The notes under the pieces are model-generated. The model ran no database searches and was not told where the DNA came from. It saw nothing but the letters and a program-made list of their open reading frames with translations. Positions 40,491 through 51,101 of a DNA stretch of 64,000 nt are shown piece by piece (position 1 is the first letter of the stretch; each line of letters begins with the position of its first letter). Origin of the DNA: Actinomycetes bacterium (GTDB taxonomy: Bacteria; Actinomycetota; Acidimicrobiia; Spongiisociales; UBA5794); NCBI GenBank assembly GCA_024638645.1, contig JAHEJX010000002.1:22573-86572 (forward strand), written 5' to 3'. The position numbers and the translations under genes are program-made.

Positions 40491-41786
40491 GTGATCCGCA
40501 CTATCGAGCTGTCCGAGCTGTCTTCCGTCACCAGACGAGAGTTGACCCGCCGTTCCCCCGTTGCCGACCCGGCGGTGCGCGACGGAGCGAGAGCCATAGT
40601 GGCTGCGGTCCGAGCGGGTGGCGACGCCGCTCTGGCTGATGCTTCTGCTCAGTACGGCGGTGCCCTTCGTGACGGATCGTTCTCCATCGACCCGGCCCAG
40701 TTCGCCGCGGCCGCCTCCCGACTCGATCCGGCGCTTCTCGCCGGCCTCGAAGCGGCCCATGCCGCTATTACAGCTGTGCACGGCTCACAACTCCCAGCCC
40801 CGACCCGGGTATCTCCCCTACCCGGCGTCGCCGTCGAAAGACGATGGTCGCCGATGCGGCGAGTCGGCATCTATGCCCCGGGCGGGCTCGCCGCCTACCC
40901 GTCCTCTGTGCTGATGGGAGCCGTCCCTGCCGCAATTGCCGGAGTGGACGAGATCGTCGTCGCCAGCCCGGCGGGACCCGACGGTTCCGTTTCTGATGTG
41001 GTGCTGGCAGCATGCGCCGTGGCAGGAATCACAGAGTTCTACGCGATGGGGGGCGCCCAGGCTGTGGCCGCTCTCGCCTATGGCACCGAGTCCATCGCTC
41101 CAGTCGACAAGATCGTTGGCCCCGGCAACGCCTGGGTCACGGCCGCCAAGCTGGAGGTATTCGGCGTATGCGGCATCGACCTGCCGGCGGGACCAAGCGA
41201 GGCCCTCGAGATCGTCGACTCTTCTGCGCAGCCCAGAGCGGTTGCCGCCGACCTGATCAGCCAGGCAGAACACGGTCCGGACTCGGTCGCAGTCATGGTC
41301 GCCGTAGGAGCGCCCGTCGCTGCTGCCGTCACGGCCGAGATCGAGCCGCTACTTGGTCGGCTCGACCGCTCTGAGATCATTCGATCCGCGTTGAAGAAGA
41401 ATGCCCTCATAGCCATTGCCGAGGACCTCGAACAGGCGTGCTCCTTTGCGAACGAGTTTGCCCCTGAACACTTGGGGATCCACACCAGCGACCCGGAGAA
41501 GGTGATTGCCGCAGTACCGTCCGCCGGATCCGTGTTTGCAGGACACTTCGCTCCGCATGCGGCGGGTGACTACGCCACGGGCGCCAATCACGTGCTACCC
41601 ACAGGCGGCCTGGCCCGGGCATACGGCCCGCTGGGCGTTGCCGACTTCGGCTCGTTCCGTCAGGTGCAGCGGATCACTCGCGTGGGCCTTCGTGCGCTTC
41701 AGCCGACCGTCGCGGCCCTTGCCGACGGTGAGGGTTTGACTGCCCATCGGCTAGCCGTTGACATCCGCTTCGAAGAGCTGCGATGA
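40491..41786 (+). CDS. hisD: histidinol dehydrogenase
   Basis: RRVGIYAPGGLAAYPSSVLMGAVPA, VDKIVGPGNAWVTAAKLEVFG, DLPAGPSEALEIVD. Confidence 0.97.
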   Translation: MIRTIELSELSSVTRRELTRRSPVADPAVRDGARAIVAAVRAGGDAALADASAQYGGALRDGSFSIDPAQFAAAASRLDPALLAGLEAAHAAITAVHGSQLPAPTRVSPLPGVAVERRWSPMRRVGIYAPGGLAAYPSSVLMGAVPAAIAGVDEIVVASPAGPDGSVSDVVLAACAVAGITEFYAMGGAQAVAALAYGTESIAPVDKIVGPGNAWVTAAKLEVFGVCGIDLPAGPSEALEIVDSSAQPRAVAADLISQAEHGPDSVAVMVAVGAPVAAAVTAEIEPLLGRLDRSEIIRSALKKNALIAIAEDLEQACSFANEFAPEHLGIHTSDPEKVIAAVPSAGSVFAGHFAPHAAGDYATGANHVLPTGGLARAYGPLGVADFGSFRQVQRITRVGLRALQPTVAALADGEGLTAHRLAVDIRFEELR

Positions 41787-42835
41787 CTATTCCCCGCTAC
41801 AAATGGCAGCCGACTACAGCGGAAATCGCTACGGCCGCAGGCATCGAACCGAGCGATGTGGTCCGTTTCGACCACAACACGACGCCATGGCCGACAGAGT
41901 GGACCGTCGAGCTGGCGACGGCCGCCGCCATGTCTCTCAACGAATACCCCGGCGCCAGCTACCTGCCACTGCGCCGGGCCGCTGCCGATCGCCACGGCCT
42001 CGAGCCAGAGCAAATCGTGCCCGGGGCGGGCGCCGACGAGTTGATACTGTTGGCGGCTCGCGCCTTCCTCGGCACCGACAAGCGGGCCGTGACCATGGCA
42101 CCGACATACCCTCTCTACAAGATCGCGTGCGCCCAGGTGGGCACCAACTTGCGGGAAGTCGCAGCCCAGCCGCCGAACTTTGCCGCCCCAACCGCCGAAT
42201 TGATCGCGGCCGCCAGAGATGCCGATGTCGTGTGGCTGTGTGTGCCGAACAACCCGACGGCGGTCGAGCTCCCCCGGACCGACATCGAAGCGATCATTGC
42301 CGCCGCAGACGGAGTCGTCATCATCGACGCCGCCTATGCGGAGTTCACAGGAGACGACTGGGCCGAGGAAGTGAATCGCTATTCGAACCTGCTCGTGTTC
42401 CGCACGATGTCGAAAGCATTTGCGCTTGCCGGAGCCAGGGTCGGATACGCCATGGGCCATCCTGCGCTCATCGACAAGATCGACGGACTGCGCCCCCCCG
42501 GCAGCATCGCAACTCCGTCCGCCGAGCTCGCTGCAGCCGCCCTGGGCAGAGTCGACCGCGCCGAGCAGGCAGTGGCCGCCCTCGCCCACGCACGGACATG
42601 GCTGACCGCGAGTCTCGGCGAGATGAGCTTCAGGGTCTTGCCGTCTCGGGTCAACTTCCTCCTCTGCGAGGTAGGCCCTCACGCCGCGGAAACGGCTGCT
42701 GCCCTGCGAGCGCAGGGCATTGTCGTGCGCACCTTTCCCGCCGAGACGGGGCTGGGCCAGTATCTGCGATTCACCGTGCGTAGCGCCGAACAGAACCAAA
42801 GGCTGATCACAACCCTCAAGGAGGTGCTGCCGTGA
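41783..42835 (+). CDS. hisC: histidinol-phosphate aminotransferase
   Basis: VVRFDHNTTPWP, VVWLCVPNNPTAVELP, FRTMSKAFALAGARVGYAMG (PLP Lys). Confidence 0.96.
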   Translation: MTIPRYKWQPTTAEIATAAGIEPSDVVRFDHNTTPWPTEWTVELATAAAMSLNEYPGASYLPLRRAAADRHGLEPEQIVPGAGADELILLAARAFLGTDKRAVTMAPTYPLYKIACAQVGTNLREVAAQPPNFAAPTAELIAAARDADVVWLCVPNNPTAVELPRTDIEAIIAAADGVVIIDAAYAEFTGDDWAEEVNRYSNLLVFRTMSKAFALAGARVGYAMGHPALIDKIDGLRPPGSIATPSAELAAAALGRVDRAEQAVAALAHARTWLTASLGEMSFRVLPSRVNFLLCEVGPHAAETAAALRAQGIVVRTFPAETGLGQYLRFTVRSAEQNQRLITTLKEVLP

Positions 42836-43416
42836 GCCGCAGCGCGACTGTCTCCCGCCAGACAACGGAAACCAACGTGAAGCTGTCGGTTGAGCTCGAC
42901 GGCACCGGCGCCGCGGCGATCGACACCGGCGTCGGTTTCTACGACCACCTTCTGGAGTCTTTTGCTCATCACAGTCTCATCGATCTCGACATCAAGACTG
43001 AAGGCGACCTTCACATCGACGAGCACCACTCCGTCGAAGACACGGCGCTCGTCCTTGGTATGGCCCTTGCCGAGGCGCTTGGCGAACGCGCCGGTATTCA
43101 GCGCTTTGGGAACGCAACGGTTCCGATGGATGAAGCGCTCGCTACTGCAGCTGTCGATGTCGGGGGCCGACCATACGCCGTCGTTGACATCGCCTTCGCA
43201 ACAGAGCGCCTTGGGCAACTCGGCACTCAGATGATCCCGCACGCCCTCGAAGCATTGGCACGTGCGGCCGGCTTCACGATCCACCTGAAGGCGAGGGGGA
43301 ACAACGACCACCACATCGCCGAAGCGGCGTTCAAGGCGCTGGCGAGGGCCGTGCGGGCGGCCGTCGAGTCCGATTCCCGCCGTACCGGCATTGCGTCGAC
43401 CAAGGGGACGACTTGA
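42832..43416 (+). CDS. hisB: imidazoleglycerol-phosphate dehydratase
   Basis: TGVGFYDHLLESFAHHSLIDLDIKTEGDLHIDEHHSVEDTAL, GNNDHHIAEAAFKALARAVR. Confidence 0.97.
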   Translation: MSRSATVSRQTTETNVKLSVELDGTGAAAIDTGVGFYDHLLESFAHHSLIDLDIKTEGDLHIDEHHSVEDTALVLGMALAEALGERAGIQRFGNATVPMDEALATAAVDVGGRPYAVVDIAFATERLGQLGTQMIPHALEALARAAGFTIHLKARGNNDHHIAEAAFKALARAVRAAVESDSRRTGIASTKGTT

Positions 43417-44027
43417 CCCGGATCGCCCTTATCGACCACGGAGCGGGCAATCTCGTGTCCGCGGCACGCGGCCTGGAACGCTGCGGCGCTCGAGTGACCG
43501 TCGTCCAATCCGCTGCCGGGCTCGATGTCGCCGACGGCGTCGTGCTGCCCGGGGTCGGCACCACCGGTGCGGCAATGGCCCGACTTCACGAGCAAGGCCT
43601 CGTCGCCGCTTTGGAGCAGTGGTCCAAACCGCTACTCGGAATCTGCGTTGGCCTGCAGCTGTTCTTTGCGGCCTCGCAAGAGGACGACACCCGCTGCCTC
43701 GGTTTCATCGAGGGTGAGGTAGCGCGGCTGCCGGCTGCACCGCTTCTCCCCCACATTGGATGGAACGACGTCGAGTTGCTAGATGACCCCCTGTTCGACG
43801 GCCTCGGCCCGAGTGAGCTGTTCTACTTCGTGCACAGCTACGCGCCTGTGCCACACGACGAAGCGGCTGTCATCGGATGGGCTGAGTACGGGTCTCGGTT
43901 CGTGGCTGCGGCCCGTTGCGGCAACCGGGTTGGCGTGCAATTCCACCCCGAACGGTCGGGGGCCGCCGGACTCGCAGTTCTCGCCAACTTCGTTGCCGGC
44001 TGCAAAGAGGCGCGCCGTGCTGCGTAA
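43413..44027 (+). CDS. hisH: imidazole glycerol phosphate synthase glutaminase subunit
   Basis: [43 protein letters not shown]. Confidence 0.96.
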   Translation: MTRIALIDHGAGNLVSAARGLERCGARVTVVQSAAGLDVADGVVLPGVGTTGAAMARLHEQGLVAALEQWSKPLLGICVGLQLFFAASQEDDTRCLGFIEGEVARLPAAPLLPHIGWNDVELLDDPLFDGLGPSELFYFVHSYAPVPHDEAAVIGWAEYGSRFVAAARCGNRVGVQFHPERSGAAGLAVLANFVAGCKEARRAA

Positions 44028-44778
44028 GCGTGTGATTCCGTGCCTCGATGTGACCGACGGGCGGGTCGTCAAAGGGGTGCAGTTCGTCGACCTCGTCGAC
44101 GAGGGCGACCCGATCGAACTCGCCGCTCAATACGCTGCAGGCGGTGCCGACGAGGTGTGTCTTCTCGACATCACGGCATCGAGTGACGATCGAGCCACCA
44201 TGCTCGACGTCGTGAGGCGAGCAGCCCAGAACGTGTTTGTTCCACTCACCGTGGGCGGCGGAGTACGTTCAGTCGAGGACATGCGCGCAACACTGCGGGC
44301 GGGGGCCGACAAGGTCACCCTCAATTCAGCGGCGCTGGCCAGGCCCGAGTTGATCAACGAGTGTGCAGCGGAATTCGGCAGCCAGTGTGTCGTTCTCGCC
44401 ATCGACGCCAAGCGAGCCGGTGCGGCGGCCCTCTGGGAGGTCTACACCCACGGCGGCCGCAACCCGACGGGACTGGACGCCGTCGAGTGGGCAGCAGAAG
44501 GTGCCGCTCGCGGCGCCGGCGAGTTGCTCGTGACCTCAATGGATCGCGACGGCACGTACGACGGCTACGACATCGACCTGCTTCGCGCCATGAGAGCCGC
44601 GGTTTCAGTGCCTGTGATCGCATCGGGCGGTGCGGGCTCTATCGACGACTGCGTCGCGGCCCTTGACGAAGGCCTTGCCGACGCAGTGCTGGCTGCGTCT
44701 ATCTTCCACCGCGATGAGATCAGCGTTGCTGTTCTGAAAGCAGGCCTGGCCGACGCCGGCGTGGCTGTTCGACTATGA
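44017..44778 (+). CDS. hisF: imidazole glycerol phosphate synthase cyclase subunit
   Basis: [58 protein letters not shown] start 44017. Confidence 0.97.
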   Translation: MLRKRVIPCLDVTDGRVVKGVQFVDLVDEGDPIELAAQYAAGGADEVCLLDITASSDDRATMLDVVRRAAQNVFVPLTVGGGVRSVEDMRATLRAGADKVTLNSAALARPELINECAAEFGSQCVVLAIDAKRAGAAALWEVYTHGGRNPTGLDAVEWAAEGAARGAGELLVTSMDRDGTYDGYDIDLLRAMRAAVSVPVIASGGAGSIDDCVAALDEGLADAVLAASIFHRDEISVAVLKAGLADAGVAVRL

Positions 44779-45389
44779 GCCTCGACTGGGACAAGATTGT
44801 GTTTGACGACGCCGGGCTGATTCCTGCGATCGTCCAAGACGCGACCTCAGGCCAGGTGCTGATGCTCGGCTACATGAACCGGCAAAGCCTCGAACTGACG
44901 CACACAGAGGGTCTGGTGACGTTTTGGAGCCGGAGCCGCAACGAGCTGTGGCGCAAGGGGGACTCGAGCGGCAACCGCCTAGAGGTGCGCAGCGTCTCGC
45001 TCGACTGCGACGGCGACGCTCTCCTGGTGCAGGCAGTTGCAACGGGACCGACGTGCCACACCGGGACGATTTCGTGCTTCTCCGCCGAGCCGACTCAAGG
45101 GTTCCGACGGCTCGAGGGCTTGTGGAAGGTAATTGCCACCCGTGCCGCCGAACGACCCGAAGGGTCATACACCGCGGACCTGATCGCCGGAGGAGTCAAC
45201 GCCACAACCCGCAAGGTCGCAGAAGAAGCCACCGAGGTGTTGCTGGCGGCCAAGGATCACGCAGCCGGGCGAGATGCCGGTGAACTTGCCGAAGAGACAG
45301 CAGACCTGATTTACCATCTGCTCGTTGTGCTGGCTGAACGAGGCGAATCTCCATCTGCATTCCTTGACGCTCTCGAGCGGAGGGCATGA
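44775..45389 (+). CDS. hisIE: bifunctional phosphoribosyl-AMP cyclohydrolase / phosphoribosyl-ATP pyrophosphatase
   Basis: HisI ([42 protein letters not shown]...) fused to HisE ([18 protein letters not shown]...[14 protein letters not shown]). Confidence 0.95.
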   Translation: MSLDWDKIVFDDAGLIPAIVQDATSGQVLMLGYMNRQSLELTHTEGLVTFWSRSRNELWRKGDSSGNRLEVRSVSLDCDGDALLVQAVATGPTCHTGTISCFSAEPTQGFRRLEGLWKVIATRAAERPEGSYTADLIAGGVNATTRKVAEEATEVLLAAKDHAAGRDAGELAEETADLIYHLLVVLAERGESPSAFLDALERRA

Positions 45390-45880
45390 CACGCCTATTG
45401 CCGCTCCTTGTTGTGGCTGCGCTGCTGATCGTCTCCTGCGGCGGGACATCCCCAGACATCGCAGGCATCCCAGACTTGCCGGAAGCAACTACTGCAGACC
45501 TCGTCGCATCGATCGAGGCAGGGCAGCTGCCTGCCGTCGTGAACGTGTGGGCTTCATGGTGCGGGCCCTGCCGGTCCGAAGCACCGCTGTTGTCTGCAGC
45601 AGCAGGGGAATTCGCGGATCGAGTCACGTTCATCGGGCTCAACGTCCGTGACAGCCAGAACCGTGCCAAGGGGTTCATTGTGGAGTTCCTCGACGATGCT
45701 CCGATTGAACATGTCTTCGATCGTGACGGCTCGACGGTGGCCGACCTGGGGGGCACCTCGGGAGTACCGCTCACGATCTTCATGAACGCCGACGGAACCG
45801 TGTCCAAGATCCACTTCGGCGTGATCGACGAGCGCACTCTCGCCCTCGAAGTCGACGAACTCGTGCAGGCCGGCGCCTGA
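45386..45880 (+). CDS. TlpA-like thioredoxin-fold lipoprotein with intact WCxxC
   Basis: VVNVWASWCGPCRSEAPLLSAAAGEFADRVTFIGLNV; lipobox LLIVSC. Confidence 0.92.
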   Translation: MTRLLPLLVVAALLIVSCGGTSPDIAGIPDLPEATTADLVASIEAGQLPAVVNVWASWCGPCRSEAPLLSAAAGEFADRVTFIGLNVRDSQNRAKGFIVEFLDDAPIEHVFDRDGSTVADLGGTSGVPLTIFMNADGTVSKIHFGVIDERTLALEVDELVQAGA

Positions 45881-46558
45881 TTGGAGTTCACACTTCTCTT
45901 CGCGGCTGCAATCGGCGTCGGCTCCGGCGCCATCGCGCTGCGCTGGGAAGCAGCAAGGGGTAATGCAGCGGATTGCGCCGCGGACCTGTGGGACGTGTTG
46001 ATCTCAGGACTCGTCGTTGGATTGTTCGTCGGCAGGTTGGCCGCAATGGTTGGTGCTGGAATCAACCCGTTGACCAGCCTCGGGGACATACTGATCATTC
46101 GCGGCGGTGTGGCTACCGGGCCCGCAACGGTGGCGGGTCTGTCCACCGTCGCCGTGCTGGCTAGGGGCGAGATCGTCGCAGTGGCAGACGCCTTGGCAGT
46201 CGCGGCTCTGGCGACCTTGGGCGGCTGGCATCTCGGTTGCCTGGCACGGGATGCCTGCCTCGGCACCCCCACCGATGTTCCATGGGCAATGGCCCAGGCC
46301 GGCAGCCAGGTCGGCCGACATCCTGTCGAGCTCTATGCAGCTGCGCTCTTTCTCGTGGCGGCCCCGGTTCTCGCCCTCTATCGCAAGCGGCATATCGCCA
46401 CGGGCGTTGCGGCATCCACAGCACTGCTGATTGCTGCCGGCGGGCGGCTCGTGACCGAGCCATACCGGCTCAGCCTCAGCGGCGGGCCCGTCTGGTGGTA
46501 CGGGCTCGGCGTCGTCGTCGCGTTGGTCGGCGTCGTGATGGCATCACGACGCGCTTAG
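45881..46558 (+). CDS. Lgt-like (prolipoprotein diacylglyceryl transferase family) membrane protein
   Basis: Polytopic; FVGRLAAMVGAGINPLTSLGDILIIRGGVATGPATVAG and GRHPVELYAAALFLVAAPVLALYR resemble Lgt blocks; TTG start. Confidence 0.6.
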   Translation: MEFTLLFAAAIGVGSGAIALRWEAARGNAADCAADLWDVLISGLVVGLFVGRLAAMVGAGINPLTSLGDILIIRGGVATGPATVAGLSTVAVLARGEIVAVADALAVAALATLGGWHLGCLARDACLGTPTDVPWAMAQAGSQVGRHPVELYAAALFLVAAPVLALYRKRHIATGVAASTALLIAAGGRLVTEPYRLSLSGGPVWWYGLGVVVALVGVVMASRRA

Positions 46559-46560
46559 CC

Positions 46561-49287
46561 CTACTGCTTGCGCTTGCGTTTCAGCAACTGCGCCAGGGTC
46601 TCTTCCTCTGGCAGCGCCTCGCGACGTGGGGCCACTTGATCGGGTTGCGGAGTGACGCTCTTGGGCTCAGCCGTGGGCTCACTGGTATCTAGTGCGGTCA
46701 CCGGCTCCTTCGCCTGGGGACGCACGGCTTCCCGCCACACTTCGAAGTCGCCCTTGGCCAGGACGAGACGGCGCAAGGCGACGTCGAGCATGAACAGGGC
46801 AAGCGCCACGGCAGCAAGCCACGGCCACATCGGCAGCGCGGCATCCCCCCGCGAGGGTGCCGGGTCGAACGTCTCCGCCGCAAGCGGGTTGACCCTTCCT
46901 GATGTCGTGTCTGCGATGTCGGAGGCGAGGTCGGGGTCGGGATCACGGAAAGCGAATTCGTCGGCATAACCGGCGACGACTCCCCCGCTGCCCGATGCAA
47001 CGGTGCCCGTGGCGTCCTCGACTTGCACCGCAACCCAATAGGCACCGGCAGCGGGGACAGGAACCCTGGCCTGGAAGGTCGTCTCATCGGTGCGTTGCAG
47101 CGGCAGCATCGTGACGACACCTGCAGCGTTGCGGATCGTGGCAATGGCCACTGCGTCCAATGGCACCGTTGCCTGGTATTCGATCTCCAATGTGCCGCCG
47201 TCGAGGCGTACGGATGGCGGCGTGTCGCGGCCGGGTGGCAGGACGTCCGACACCATGCGGCCCCAGAAATCGGAGAAGCCCTCCCAACTGACCCAATCGG
47301 CCGACCACCGCGTTGTTGCATCGGATGTCCACACGGCGGCTCGACCCAAACCACGCTGCCAGGTCGCGAACAGAGGGTCGCCCGGCCCCAACTCGAGCGG
47401 CACGGCTGCGGTCGGCTTGCTCTTTGTCAGCACGTAGCCACGCAACGCCGGAGTCGCCGTGAGGCCCACCGTGACCTGGGAGACGGCTCCGAGGCTTGGC
47501 AGAAACGCGCCCTCCGCGATCAGCGGCCTGGCCACTCGCAGCGTCTCTTCGATGAAGATGTCGGGGATGGCCTGGAGGTCACGGCCGGGGTAGAACTGGC
47601 CTCCGCCGAGGGCCGCGGCACGGCGTAGGTTCTCCCCGCTCCCCTCTCCTGTGCCAAGGACGGATAGCGTGATGCCGGCGTCGGCGATCTCCTGGCTCAC
47701 CGAAAGGAGGTTGGTGTCGTTGCCCCACCCGTCGGTGAACAGGACGATGTGGCGTATCTCCTCCGGAGCATTCTTCAGCTCTTCGAGGGCCACCCGCAGC
47801 GCTTGGGTTATCTCGGTATCACCCTCCGGGGTGAGTGAGTTCAACGCTTCGGCCACAGTGGACTGATCAGGCTTGGCGGCGAGCGGTAGCGCCCACCGGG
47901 TACCGGATGTGAACGCAAGTACACCCACCCGATCGCTGTCCTGTAGCGCGGAGATGGCGAGGCCGGCGCCGGCGCGGGAAATGTCCGTCTTGTTGACTCC
48001 GCCCTGCTGGGAAGGGTCGTGCTCCCCACCTCCACAGTGGCAATCAGCCATCGAGCCGGATGTATCGATGACGAGGACTTCGGCGACCGGCTGGCGCCGG
48101 ATCAGATCGTCCGGGTCGCTGCTCACAGGCAGGATCTCTTCGAGCTTGGTTGAGGAGTAGTCGCCAAGGCCGAAGGCATTGTCGCCGCCGACAACGAGCA
48201 GGCCCCTCCCCAGATCCTCGACAAAGGAAGCCAAGTCGGCTGCCTGAACGTCCGCCGGGGCCGGCACGTTGACGAGGACCACCGCGTCATAGTTCAAGAG
48301 CTCGGCGGCAGAAGGGACGGCCGCGAGAGTGTCCACCGCCATGTCGGCCGCTTCGAGGGCTCTGGCGAGCTCACCACCATCGCCGACGGTTCCCTCGACA
48401 ATTGCAACGGCTGCCGGCCCCAGGACCTCGACGATGACTTCGCTCGAGTTGTTCTCAACCACCGCATCGAACCCGGCACTCACTTCAGCCCTTATCGGAA
48501 GCGTTCCCTTCTCTCCCGCAGGCACCTCAAAGGTTATGCGGTTGGCGCCAACGAGCAGCTCAGTCTGGATTTCGAAGACTTGCTCCCCCGACGTGACGGT
48601 GACAGTGCCGGGACCTGAAGCCGTGGCTTGGACGGTCACCTCAACGGGGACCGTTTCGCCGGCGCGAACGACGACGGGGGCGTCGATCCGCGTCACCAGA
48701 GCGTCGCTGGCGCGTCCCGTGTCGAGCTGTATCACATCCACCGCAATTCCCTGGTCGGCGAGCTCACGGGCAGCCGTCCTCGCGTTGCCCGTTGTTTCAA
48801 CAGCGTCTGTGAGCACGACGATGCGCCTGGAGCCTTCGGTTGGGAGCACGGCGGCCGCCCCGCGCAACGCGCCCGCCAGGTCAGTCGAAGAAGAGTCGAC
48901 AATCGTGCGCACGCGGTCGAATGCAGGATTGCTCGAGAGCGCCGTGTCGAGACGAAGCTCGCTGCCGAATACGGCCACAGCCGACGAGTCCTCGTCGCCG
49001 GAAGCCTCGAGTGCCCTGGCCACAAACGCCTCCTGGGCGGCTCTGGCGTCTGCCGTAACCGATGAAGATCGATCCAAGAGGAACAAAACGGAACGTTCAG
49101 GTGAGCTGCGAACCAGCAGCGGCTGGGTCAAGGCCAGCACAAGCAAGGTCACGCCGATCATTCTCAGCCACACGGCGAATCGCAGCTGCCTGGCTGATAC
49201 CACGCGGCGGCCCTTGCGAGCGACCAGGTAGACCATCACGAGGGCGATCGGCAGGGCGAGCAGCCACCAGGGCTGTTGGAGACTCAT
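46561..49287 (-). CDS. large membrane protein with two VWA-like MIDAS motifs and a GATase1-like segment
   Basis: MSLQQPWWLLALP..., VLFLLDRSSSVTAD, VLVIDTSGSMADCHCGGGEHDPSQ, IVLFTDGWGND; start at 49285-49287. Confidence 0.88.
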   Translation of the reverse strand: MSLQQPWWLLALPIALVMVYLVARKGRRVVSARQLRFAVWLRMIGVTLLVLALTQPLLVRSSPERSVLFLLDRSSSVTADARAAQEAFVARALEASGDEDSSAVAVFGSELRLDTALSSNPAFDRVRTIVDSSSTDLAGALRGAAAVLPTEGSRRIVVLTDAVETTGNARTAARELADQGIAVDVIQLDTGRASDALVTRIDAPVVVRAGETVPVEVTVQATASGPGTVTVTSGEQVFEIQTELLVGANRITFEVPAGEKGTLPIRAEVSAGFDAVVENNSSEVIVEVLGPAAVAIVEGTVGDGGELARALEAADMAVDTLAAVPSAAELLNYDAVVLVNVPAPADVQAADLASFVEDLGRGLLVVGGDNAFGLGDYSSTKLEEILPVSSDPDDLIRRQPVAEVLVIDTSGSMADCHCGGGEHDPSQQGGVNKTDISRAGAGLAISALQDSDRVGVLAFTSGTRWALPLAAKPDQSTVAEALNSLTPEGDTEITQALRVALEELKNAPEEIRHIVLFTDGWGNDTNLLSVSQEIADAGITLSVLGTGEGSGENLRRAAALGGGQFYPGRDLQAIPDIFIEETLRVARPLIAEGAFLPSLGAVSQVTVGLTATPALRGYVLTKSKPTAAVPLELGPGDPLFATWQRGLGRAAVWTSDATTRWSADWVSWEGFSDFWGRMVSDVLPPGRDTPPSVRLDGGTLEIEYQATVPLDAVAIATIRNAAGVVTMLPLQRTDETTFQARVPVPAAGAYWVAVQVEDATGTVASGSGGVVAGYADEFAFRDPDPDLASDIADTTSGRVNPLAAETFDPAPSRGDAALPMWPWLAAVALALFMLDVALRRLVLAKGDFEVWREAVRPQAKEPVTALDTSEPTAEPKSVTPQPDQVAPRREALPEEETLAQLLKRKRKQ

Positions 49288-51101
49288 GTGACCACCTCTG
49301 CGTTGTCGCGGCGCAGGCTGGGCAAGGGACGCCCAAATGCCACCCACCACTCGAGCAAAATGATTGCGAGCAGCGCAGCGAGTATCTGTGGAGCCCACTC
49401 CCGCAGGAGGCTCCCCTCGTCTGCCTCGGCGACGTCCGGCTCGGTTGTCGAGATCTGGCGGGCACTTCCTGTGGACTCTGCCGCAACGAACTGGCGAGCG
49501 GCCACAGCTGTACCGACCGTGACACCTTCTGAGTCGCGATATTCGATCGAGTAGATCCCGGGTAGCTCCGTCGCCACAAACGTCGTGGCCTCTGCTTGGA
49601 GAGTGGACACTGTGTCATTGGGTGCGGTGACAACGGATATACCGGCTGCGGGAGGAGTGAGCCCGATCGGAGTGCCGGCGGGCGCAGTCGAGGTGGCGGC
49701 AACGCGATTGCCCCCAAGCCACTCGAGCACGCGTGCCCCGAGGATCGGGAAAGTGACCTGAACCGGCAGATTGGAGCGAACGAGATCGAAAGTGAAGTAC
49801 ATCGCGCGGTGACCATCGACCTCGCCCAGCAATACGAGCGGGACGTCGCCGGCTCTGACGAGCGGCAACCATCCCGGGGCGTCCACGATGTCCGCTTCGG
49901 CAATGGCGATCGAGGACAGGTCGAGACCATCGAGTATCGGTTCGCCGGGACGCTGGTAGGTGATGATGGGCTCTTCGAGACGACCCATCAGAGTCACACC
50001 GGTGGGCGGCGTCTCGGGGGCGATGATCCACGCCGGCCGATCCACGATGCGTGCATCTCCACCGTCGACTATGAGGACATCCGGTGGCGCGCCTGCGGCG
50101 GGTCGGAGTCCCGGCACCGAGTCGACAAGGGCATCGAGGAACGGAGAACCGGCGCCGGTCACCGTGACCGTAAGGTCGGTCCCGGCAGACAGCACCAGGC
50201 TGGCGGTGTTATCGAGCGTATTGGCATCCTCGAAGGAGGCGAGCACTGCGGTCACGGCCTGGCCCGGGCCGGCGTCGACCGAAACGACATCTTGGCGCCG
50301 CTGTCCCGCCTCGAGGTCGAAGTCGACCGATCCCACCTCGAGACCGTCGACTAGGAGGCTGACACGGACCGTCTCAGGCCCGACGGAGAAGTTGGCAACC
50401 TCGAGGAACAACCTCGTAGCCCCCTCTCCCGGCACGCCCGTGCCGAAACCCGTGATCGCAACGTTGTCCCCGCCGGCGTCGTAGAGCACATGCCGGGCGT
50501 CGGCGACAGGCTCACTAACTGCTCCTGGAATGCCGCCGTCGCTGAGAATGAGCAGCGTTGTCGGCCGGTCGGGTGTCGCCAGACCTCGCGCCAGACGCAC
50601 CGCTCCTTCGAGGTTCGCAGATGTGCCGCCTGCCCGGATCGTATCGATTGCAGTCAGCACGGCGTCCGGTTCTCGGGCAAAAGCTGCCAGCACCCGCGGC
50701 TGGGCGCCGGCTTCGACAACCGATACGAGCTGTGCATCGCTGGCATCACCGGCCAGTTTGCGCGCTTGATCGAGAGCGGCATCCAAACGCCCGGCCGTCG
50801 CCATCGAGCCCGAGCTGTCAATCACCATCACCGTATGCGGGCCGAGAAGAGTCTGCTCCCGGAAAAAGGGCCGGCCGAGCAGAACGGCGAAACCGACGAT
50901 GGCAAGCAGTTGGAGTAGCAACGCCCCGGTGATCTTGAGACGCTGCCAAGGAAGGGCGGCAGATACGAACTGTTCCTCACCCTGCCACATGAGAACGGAG
51001 GGCACTTCGAGCCGCTGCCGGCGGCTGCGCAGCATGTACAACACTACGAGCGGCACCGAAAGTGCGAGCAAGCCAAGGGCGGCCGGGGCCAGGAAGCTCA
51101 T
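49284..51101 (-). CDS. BatA-like N-terminal membrane domain plus VWA protein
   Basis: FLAPAALGLLALSVPLVVLYMLRSRRQRLEVPSVLMW, HTVMVIDSSGSMATAGRLD. Confidence 0.9.
   Translation of the reverse strand: MSFLAPAALGLLALSVPLVVLYMLRSRRQRLEVPSVLMWQGEEQFVSAALPWQRLKITGALLLQLLAIVGFAVLLGRPFFREQTLLGPHTVMVIDSSGSMATAGRLDAALDQARKLAGDASDAQLVSVVEAGAQPRVLAAFAREPDAVLTAIDTIRAGGTSANLEGAVRLARGLATPDRPTTLLILSDGGIPGAVSEPVADARHVLYDAGGDNVAITGFGTGVPGEGATRLFLEVANFSVGPETVRVSLLVDGLEVGSVDFDLEAGQRRQDVVSVDAGPGQAVTAVLASFEDANTLDNTASLVLSAGTDLTVTVTGAGSPFLDALVDSVPGLRPAAGAPPDVLIVDGGDARIVDRPAWIIAPETPPTGVTLMGRLEEPIITYQRPGEPILDGLDLSSIAIAEADIVDAPGWLPLVRAGDVPLVLLGEVDGHRAMYFTFDLVRSNLPVQVTFPILGARVLEWLGGNRVAATSTAPAGTPIGLTPPAAGISVVTAPNDTVSTLQAEATTFVATELPGIYSIEYRDSEGVTVGTAVAARQFVAAESTGSARQISTTEPDVAEADEGSLLREWAPQILAALLAIILLEWWVAFGRPLPSLRRDNAEVVT

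Noticed and set aside
41699-42865. 388-aa ORF antisense to hisC
   Set aside because: Shadow ORF of a certain hisC gene; composition is not protein-like (His/Gly/Arg/Asp from complementary codons).
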